Source of the DNA: Saccharobesus litoralis
Lineage (GTDB): Bacteria; Pseudomonadota; Gammaproteobacteria; Enterobacterales; Alteromonadaceae
Direction: 5' to 3'
Assembly: GCF_003063625.1 (NCBI RefSeq)
Contig: NZ_CP026604.1
Location: 4,194,065-4,258,064 of the forward strand
Length of the DNA stretch: 64,000 nt
Within the stretch, counting starts at the first letter, position 1. Each line of letters begins with the position of its first letter. A model generated the notes under the pieces. It ran no database searches. It was given only the letters and a program-made list of their open reading frames with translations, and was not told the origin of the DNA. Shown piece by piece: positions 58,816 through 64,000 of this stretch. Made by a program: the position numbers and the translations under genes.

Positions 58816-58892
58816 TCACCTTGTCTGAGGGCAAAAATGACCGTTTTAAGTGGATCCATTACGCCGCTAATCACTGGATCTGTTAGGGTGCA

Positions 58893-59179
58893 AATCGACA
58901 GCAGTCTTGGTTTAATTCGACAAAGGCCTGCTCAGAAAACTTGGCTCGCGCTTGGGTAAAGGCGGAAGTAGTGATTGATTCAAAACTGATTTCGTCAGAC
59001 GAAAGAGTTTGAAAAAGTCTTTCTAGTTCAGTTCGTGCTGAGCACTGCATCATATTCAGAAAGGACAAAATGAGAGTTGGAAACGGAAGCTTTCGTTTGC
59101 GTTTAAAGTAAGTTGGTTTTAACCGATGACGTGATAGAAACTCAGAAGACTCAATAGTTGTATAAATTTTGTTCGAAAT
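58893..59179 (-). pseudogene. IS4-family transposase, N-terminal fragment
   Basis: Minus-strand frame from about 59179 translating to NKIYTTIESSEFLSRHRLK and continuing through the MSFLNMMQCSARTELERLF block to the IS21 end. There is no ATG at the expected beginning; ATT codons occupy the position, so the gene may use ATT or have lost its start. It ends in IS21-derived codons (FAP and stop). Confidence 0.8.
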
Positions 59180-59305
59180 TTGGGGTGATTAGTGCGCAAG
59201 TTTGCTCTAGCTTTTTATTTTTTATTGTCATTAACGTATCCAGTCTATAATCAATGCCATTAAGTATATGATAATTATACACTATTTCTTAACTTAATGG
59301 CATTG

Positions 59306-59944
59306 GGTCGCAAGGAACTGCTTGGCTTATATGTTTCAGAAAGCGAAGGCGCAAATTACTGGCTATCCGTTTTAACAGACCTACATAATCGTGGCGTATC
59401 AGATATTCTGATTGCTTGTGTTGATGGACTTAAAGGTTTTCCTGAAGCAATTGCCACGATTTACCCTGAAACGGAAGTGCAACAGTGCGTCATTCATCAA
59501 ATTCGTAACTCAATGAAATACGTAGCTTCAAAACACCAGAAAGCATTTATGGCTGATTTAAAGCCCGTTTACCGCGCGGCTACTAAAGAATCCGCAGAGG
59601 CCGCTTTAGATGAATTAGACGCTAAATGGGGAAGCCAATATCCAATTGTTATTGAATCATGGCGGCGTAAATGGGCTAACTTGTCGGTTTACTTTAAGTA
59701 CCCAGATTATGTTCGAAAGGCGATTTATACCACCAATGCCATTGAGGCGGTGCATCGCCAATTTAGGAAGTTAACCAAAACCAAAGGGGCTTTCCCAAAT
59801 GAAAATAGCTTGCTGAAACTGTTGTATGCAGGCATATTGAAAGCGTCTGAGAAATGGACAATGCCAATTCATAGTTGGAATCTGACATTGTCACAGTTAG
59901 CCATCCACTTCGAAGGTCGATTAGATGGCGTGCTAGATATTTAG
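59306..59944 (+). pseudogene. IS256-family transposase, C-terminal fragment
   Basis: About 212 codons resuming after the 10-bp duplication with GRKELLGLYVSESEGANYWL. The second catalytic Asp is in ILIACVDGLKGFPEAI and the Glu in NAIEAVHRQFRKLTKTKG. The first Asp is on the other fragment. It ends 34 bp before the right inverted repeat terminus. Confidence 0.93.
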
Positions 59945-61128
59945 CAATTTAGGCTGACACAGAATTCTGAACGCCCTCTATTAATCACATCAATCATACC
60001 ATCAATCCCCCTTCCTAATAAACTAAAGTGATACTTATTTGAACAAACAATATCATTTCGGGCTGCATCTGCAATGCCCTGTAAAAAATCTAGATCTTTT
60101 AATTTTTCAAGAATGTCTGGAAAATTTGAAAAATCTTTTTTTAACTCTAAGTAGTGTACGTTAGGGATAAGTATATTATCATACTCTCCTTCAAACAATA
60201 TCTGGACAGTGCCTAAAGCAATTGCTTCAAAAATTCTAGGAGAAATTCTTTTACAAACTATATTCCCCTCATACTTATATAAAATATTTTTACTTACTTC
60301 CTCAAAGCTAGCATCAGGGCGGTTATCAATATATTCTCTAACTTCTTGTTCAATACTACCATCAAAATCAAATATACTAGCGCCACCTTCAACGCCTAAA
60401 GTGCATTTAGACTGTTGGATAAAATCAAACCAATCATTACCATAAATCCTTTTTGTTTCGTCACTTTCAATATCATAAATATAACCTTTATTTGACATAT
60501 ACTTCCTAGCTTTAGCTGCTATCTGGTGCTTTTCTTGGGCTAGCTCCCCAAGCCAATATTGCAACTTTCGTCCTCGATAAACAACATCAACTTTTCGCTC
60601 ATTTATTGGCTTGGGAGTGATACTAAGTAATTCACTAGAAACATAGCCAGGTAAAGAATCAACTTTTATAACCCCATTAAGTAAGTTACAACCGTAGACC
60701 TTTTCAATAAGTTCGGCAGACATTGCTGATACAATACCATTTATACCCAATTCGACCATTGAGTGTTTAATTTGATTAATCCAACGATATTCATCTTGAA
60801 TATTTACAATTTTTATACCTTGGAAATTTATTAACTTTTCTCTTAACTTTTGATGAATATAAGTATCTAATAATATACAAATTGAATAATGTATAAATAC
60901 GCAATCAAAATTTGCTAACTCAATAGAATAAGCCAATTTTTCATTAAAAATAGGATTTTCAATATGATACTGATGCTTTGAAAATTCGGTTATGCCTTTA
61001 ATATGATCATTGACAACGACCGCGCTATGCTTAGTGTCAGCCAACATTAAAATTTTAAGCGGTATTGAATGGGAAGAGCTATTTTTCGCTAGCTCTTCTA
61101 ATGTAAATATTTGTTTAACGTTTTTCAT
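59941..61128 (-). CDS. Putative glycosyltransferase, family member 2 of 3, 3' end altered by IS
   Basis: Protein of 395 residues, paralogous to 51388-52494. Landmarks are QDEYRW near residue 114, PGYV near residue 164, DVVYRGRKLQYWLGELAQEK near residue 185, LGVEGGASIFD near residue 253 and ISPRIFE with LFEGEYDN and HYLELKKDFSN near residues 310-345. The IS256-family insertion replaced the native C-terminus. After VINR the original reading would end with CIN and a stop at 54627-54629; it now ends with GRSEFCVSLNC encoded by the IS end. Only three native residues are lost, so activity may survive. The gene is part of the minus-strand arm. Confidence 0.65.
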   Translation of the reverse strand: MKNVKQIFTLEELAKNSSSHSIPLKILMLADTKHSAVVVNDHIKGITEFSKHQYHIENPIFNEKLAYSIELANFDCVFIHYSICILLDTYIHQKLREKLINFQGIKIVNIQDEYRWINQIKHSMVELGINGIVSAMSAELIEKVYGCNLLNGVIKVDSLPGYVSSELLSITPKPINERKVDVVYRGRKLQYWLGELAQEKHQIAAKARKYMSNKGYIYDIESDETKRIYGNDWFDFIQQSKCTLGVEGGASIFDFDGSIEQEVREYIDNRPDASFEEVSKNILYKYEGNIVCKRISPRIFEAIALGTVQILFEGEYDNILIPNVHYLELKKDFSNFPDILEKLKDLDFLQGIADAARNDIVCSNKYHFSLLGRGIDGMIDVINRGRSEFCVSLNC

Positions 61129-61232
61129 GACTTAACCTAAAACTTACCGCGGCGAGAAAAATAAATAAAAAAATTTAAAAAAACAAACGTATATACCTTT
61201 CAAATTATTCCCCCCACTTCCATATACTAGAT

Positions 61233-62477
61233 TTAAAATTTATATAATTGAGGAAAAGATTTACTAGGTTTAAATCCCAACTTCGTTAACTCTTGCCAAT
61301 ATAAACTTCTAACTTTCCTAAAATAGTCGTCATTTCTCACACGAGCTGTTTGAGTTGATTCTTTTATAATATTCATTAAAGTTAGACAGTGGTTTTCTAC
61401 TCTTAATTGTGGACAATCTAGAATAGCCTCTTTACAACTTACGGCAATTTTTTCAACAAGCCCTGCATCCTCAATAATCTCAAGGATCTCATCAATATTA
61501 TTAAAATTACCAATAATTGGAATATAATGTTCATAGCTATTTAAAAGACCGCTATAACACGAAGAGCTTCCAATTGACGCTATTTGTACAGTTTTAGACA
61601 GCGCAGCCTCCAAATTGCGTGGTGATATAGCTGTAAAATTAAACAGGCCATCTCGAAATTTGAAACAGTTATTTTCTAATTCATTAAATTTCCAATTAGG
61701 GTTGTCCTTAACAAAATTTACAATGTTTGACCTATAAACTCCCTCAGGATCAAAAAGACTACTCCCTGATTTCCCCACTAAACAAAACTTTGAATTCTCT
61801 ATAAATTGATGCCATTCATGCCCTGGAATTCTTTTATTGTACTCAGATGATATATCTAACTTAAGGGTATGATTGTTCGGTAACTTTGAAACAAATCTAT
61901 CGCCTAAACGATATTTGTCATAACTTAATTTCCCAGCACATGGGATAGCTTTTAAGGTCCGGTACGATACATCTATTTTTCTATGGCACCTAGCTTTTGG
62001 TATTTCCCATTGTTCAATCCATTTATTGGAAACATAACCAGTGTATGCTGCTCTAATATGTATATTACTTTGCTTAAGGTTGGGGTAAAGTGTATCTATA
62101 TGATCAGGTAACACAGTAAATAAATAATCGACATCCCAATCATTCAACCAATATTCTAATCTTCTTGTACTGTAATAATCATCTTGTGGAAAAGCAATTT
62201 TAACTGCTTCTAAATGCTTCACAAAACTAAATTTTTCAATTGTTTTTGCATAAACACCATCAAACAGGCGTGCGCACAAAAACGTTGGATTGATGATAAT
62301 TGCATCAAACTCCAGCTCCTTAACATAATCAGGAACTGGATAGTCAAGATCTAAATATAAGTAATTATGCTCTGGTTCGTACAATGGCAACATAAACTCT
62401 AGTTCTTCAACCGCTTTGAGTCGCCTACTTGGATTACCTAAACCGTGTAAAGTTAAAATATTGAGCCGCTTGTGCAT
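61233..62477 (-). CDS. Putative glycosyltransferase, family member 3 of 3
   Basis: Protein of 414 residues from the ATG at 62477. A start at 62567 would overlap the upstream epimerase gene by 89 bp and was rejected. Paralogous but more diverged: QDDY near residue 103, TGYVSNKW near residue 157, DVSYRTLKAIPCAGKLSYDK near residue 177, CLVGKSGSSLFD near residue 250 and ISPRNLEAA with HYIPIIGNFNN. The N-terminus NILTLHGLGNPSRRLKAVEE resembles the first strand-turn of GT-B folds. It follows the epimerase gene by a single base, implying co-transcription. Confidence 0.6.
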   Translation of the reverse strand: MHKRLNILTLHGLGNPSRRLKAVEELEFMLPLYEPEHNYLYLDLDYPVPDYVKELEFDAIIINPTFLCARLFDGVYAKTIEKFSFVKHLEAVKIAFPQDDYYSTRRLEYWLNDWDVDYLFTVLPDHIDTLYPNLKQSNIHIRAAYTGYVSNKWIEQWEIPKARCHRKIDVSYRTLKAIPCAGKLSYDKYRLGDRFVSKLPNNHTLKLDISSEYNKRIPGHEWHQFIENSKFCLVGKSGSSLFDPEGVYRSNIVNFVKDNPNWKFNELENNCFKFRDGLFNFTAISPRNLEAALSKTVQIASIGSSSCYSGLLNSYEHYIPIIGNFNNIDEILEIIEDAGLVEKIAVSCKEAILDCPQLRVENHCLTLMNIIKESTQTARVRNDDYFRKVRSLYWQELTKLGFKPSKSFPQLYKF

Positions 62478-62478
62478 A

Positions 62479-63537
62479 CTATAGATATTTGGTGACTTCG
62501 GGTAAAAAATGTACGTGTTTTTCCATTGTAGAAGCAATTTTTTCTTGGTTATTCCGAGTCCACTCAACAGTAGCTTTTATTCCATCCTGGATACTGACCT
62601 GAGCCCTAAAACCCAATTGAGCTTCAGATTTTTCAGTGGTTCCAAAACGTTTTCCAGAATTATCCCAATCCCTTGGTTTTTCGACACTAATGCCAGCTTC
62701 ATTTCCAGTGTAACTATTTATAGTATTTGCTAAATCCCAAATAGACGTCTCCACCCCAGTCGCCAAATTATAAGTTTCTCCTGGGTCGCCTTTTAAAGCG
62801 CATGCTATTAGCCCTCTTGCCATATCTTCAACATAAATAAAGTCACGAGTTGCTATACCACCATTATCTAGTGGTAATGCTTCATTATGCAAAGACTTCC
62901 AAATGAAAGTAGGAGTCACATTTCGCCAAACAGTATGACGAGTGCCTCTCCATAATCCAGCTCCTAAAATCTCTCCAGGACCATATACGTTCTGAAAACG
63001 AGCTTTGACAAAAGGTAATTTGTGAAGTTTGAAAAAATAATTGCCATACATCTCTCCAATTAACTTTGAGATCGAATATGGACTATCATGAAAAAGCGAG
63101 ACTGGTGCATCTTCAGCAGTAGCACTGGCCGTATCATAAGTTTTTTCAGCTACGGCGCAACCAGCAGCTGCGTACACAACTTTTTTAATACCACTATAGC
63201 GGTACAACCTATTAAATAATTTTAGTGAAGTAAGTGTATTGTTTTCATGATCAGCAAGTGGGTCTTCTATAGAAGATTGATTACCGTGATAGCAAGCTAA
63301 ATGAAAAACGTAATTGATGTCATCAGGTATTTTATCAAGCACTTTATCGTCTGAAATAGAGCCACATATAAAATTCACTCTATCATCTATCGGCACGTTA
63401 CAGCTCTCAGCTGAAAGTAAATTATCTATAACTAAAACTTCTGCAGGTTCATAGTCTTTTAATAATAATTTACATAGATTGCTACCTACGAAACCCGCAC
63501 CGCCAACAACAAGAACTTTTTGGTTAACAAAACTCAA
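62479..63537 (-). CDS. NAD-dependent nucleotide-sugar epimerase/dehydratase
   Basis: Extended SDR enzyme of 352 residues. The NAD motif GGAGFVGSNLCKLLL is at residues 12-26. The catalytic region is AAAGCAVAEK near residue 122 and YSISKLIGEMYG near residue 153. ATRDFIYVEDMARGL lies near residue 228. It resembles UDP-sugar 4-epimerases or GDP-mannose 4,6-dehydratase relatives; the substrate is unknown. It lies between another epimerase gene (14 bp away) and the putative glycosyltransferase gene (1 bp), forming one operon. Confidence 0.85.
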   Translation of the reverse strand: MSFVNQKVLVVGGAGFVGSNLCKLLLKDYEPAEVLVIDNLLSAESCNVPIDDRVNFICGSISDDKVLDKIPDDINYVFHLACYHGNQSSIEDPLADHENNTLTSLKLFNRLYRYSGIKKVVYAAAGCAVAEKTYDTASATAEDAPVSLFHDSPYSISKLIGEMYGNYFFKLHKLPFVKARFQNVYGPGEILGAGLWRGTRHTVWRNVTPTFIWKSLHNEALPLDNGGIATRDFIYVEDMARGLIACALKGDPGETYNLATGVETSIWDLANTINSYTGNEAGISVEKPRDWDNSGKRFGTTEKSEAQLGFRAQVSIQDGIKATVEWTRNNQEKIASTMEKHVHFLPEVTKYL

Positions 63538-63551
63538 ATCAATGCTCTCTT

Positions 63552-64000
63552 CTACTTATTTTTCAAATGACTAAAGATATCCGTTATTCCGTACTTATCA
63601 TACCAAGCCAATTGCTTTTCAATCATATCCTGGAAAGATACTTTAGCTTGCCAGCTAAACACCTCCATCGTTTTACTAGGGTCTAAAACAACTACAGGAA
63701 TGTCGTCATCACCAGGAGGTAATATAGGTACGTCAATGTTGCTCAAGTTTAAATAATTGGATACACAGTCAAATACATCCTTAATAGTTTTCCCCTCTCC
63801 AGTCGATACATTGTAAACACCGTTCTCACCCTCCTTAGCTATTAACATATCCATCAACTGAAGAAAATCACTAATATCGATAAAATCACGAATAGTCTCG
63901 CTGCAAAAACAACTTTGACCAGCTTTTAGACGCTTATAAAAAGTAGGAATAGGGCCAATTGACAACCTGGGACTACAAATATTAGCAAGTCTTAAAGATA
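63552..64000 (-). CDS. NAD-dependent epimerase/dehydratase, C-terminal part (cut by window edge)
   Basis: 149 codons open to the right edge. The C-terminal half of an extended SDR enzyme is recognisable: LANICSPRL, TIRDFIDISDFLQLMDML and GVYNVSTGEGKTIKDVF, then the typical final domain. The N-terminal Rossmann part is outside the window, so the internal TTG at 63965 is not a start. It is transcribed ahead of the next epimerase gene in the same operon. Confidence 0.85.
   Translation of the reverse strand, partial: SLRLANICSPRLSIGPIPTFYKRLKAGQSCFCSETIRDFIDISDFLQLMDMLIAKEGENGVYNVSTGEGKTIKDVFDCVSNYLNLSNIDVPILPPGDDDIPVVVLDPSKTMEVFSWQAKVSFQDMIEKQLAWYDKYGITDIFSHLKNK

Larger units (their letters stand above)
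56314..58892 (+). mobile_element. IS21-family element
   Basis: Innermost element, 2579 bp by terminal TGCACCC repeats (TG...CA ends). Multiple internal copies of a GGATCCA-containing motif lie near both ends: about four on the left (from 56325 to 56405) and two on the right (58852-58880). These are typical transposase binding sites of this family. It contains intact istA and istB genes. The target duplication is not clean (AATT on one side, GATT on the other). Confidence 0.9.
55279..59305 (-). mobile_element. IS4-family element, interrupted by IS21-family element
   Basis: Middle element of the nest. Perfect 18-bp terminal inverted repeats CAATGCCATTAAGTTAAG occur at 55279-55296 and, reversed, at 59288-59305. 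A 10-bp target duplication GGTCGCAAGG lies at 55269-55278 and 59306-59315. Without the IS21-family insertion it is 1448 bp. The transposase gene is on the minus strand and is split in two. Confidence 0.95.
54649..59978 (+). mobile_element. IS256-family element, interrupted by two nested elements
   Basis: Outer element of a three-level nest. The 24-bp imperfect terminal inverted repeats lie at 54649-54672 and 59955-59978, sharing TCTGTGTCA at their inner ends. An 8-bp target duplication TATTAATC flanks it at 54641-54648 and 59979-59986. Removing the inner insertion and its 10-bp duplication leaves 1293 bp, normal for IS256 relatives. It inserted at the 3' end of the glycosyltransferase-like gene on the right. 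Confidence 0.95.

Noticed and set aside
62478..62567. Upstream start for the third glycosyltransferase-like gene
   Set aside because: It would overlap the preceding epimerase gene by 89 bp; the ATG one base after the epimerase stop is far more plausible.

Overview
The window is an A+T-rich chromosomal segment of a marine-type gammaproteobacterium, most likely of the order Alteromonadales. This rests on gene content (Prc next to ProQ, Hda, PurM-PurN, YfbV, FadE, CheV, LpxH-PpiB-CysS, an SLC45-type MFS transporter, a short flagellin) and on gammaproteobacterial tRNA and promoter features. I cannot name the genus from sequence alone.

Layout. 1-15.5 kb is ordinary core genome: aminopeptidase N (cut by the left edge), a sodium-coupled transporter, Prc protease, ProQ, Hda, purine genes, fadE, xthA and a CbiM-like permease. 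15.5-18.3 kb is a group II intron (15635-17495, minus strand) lodged inside a short array of a ~46-bp hairpin repeat. 18.3-28.5 kb returns to core and lineage genes: yfbV, peroxiredoxin, FKBP isomerase, cheV, MAPEG, two SEC-C proteins, a YhiN-type flavoprotein, Hsp20, PpnP and globin. 28.6-34.3 kb holds a tRNA-Ala/4x tRNA-Glu array beside gltX, an MFS transporter, RbgA and a 3x tRNA-Val array. 34.6-44 kb carries lpxH, ppiB, cysS, a NatAB-like ABC exporter, tRNA-Val(GAC), a long repeat-rich intergenic region and a DUF885 lipoprotein.

44-64 kb is a surface-polysaccharide or protein-glycosylation locus. It begins with a flagellin gene and a five-gene minus-strand operon whose products together match the WbpA-B-E-D-I route from UDP-GlcNAc to UDP-ManNAc3NAcA. 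Divergent from it run an epimerase, a putative glycosyltransferase and an asparagine synthase. From the right edge run two or more epimerases and two further members of the same putative glycosyltransferase family. The two arms converge on a three-level nested insertion: an IS256-family element (54649-59978) interrupted by an IS4-family element (55279-59305), itself interrupted by an IS21-family element (56314-58892). Target duplications and reading frames allow most of this history to be reconstructed.

Three families of non-coding repeats are scattered through the intergenic DNA: a 44-46 bp hairpin repeat in single copies and in arrays of up to six, a 263-bp multi-hairpin element in two near-identical copies, and a motif around ATAGTCAAAGC. 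Their function is unknown. With the glycosyltransferase-like family they are the least explained parts of the window.
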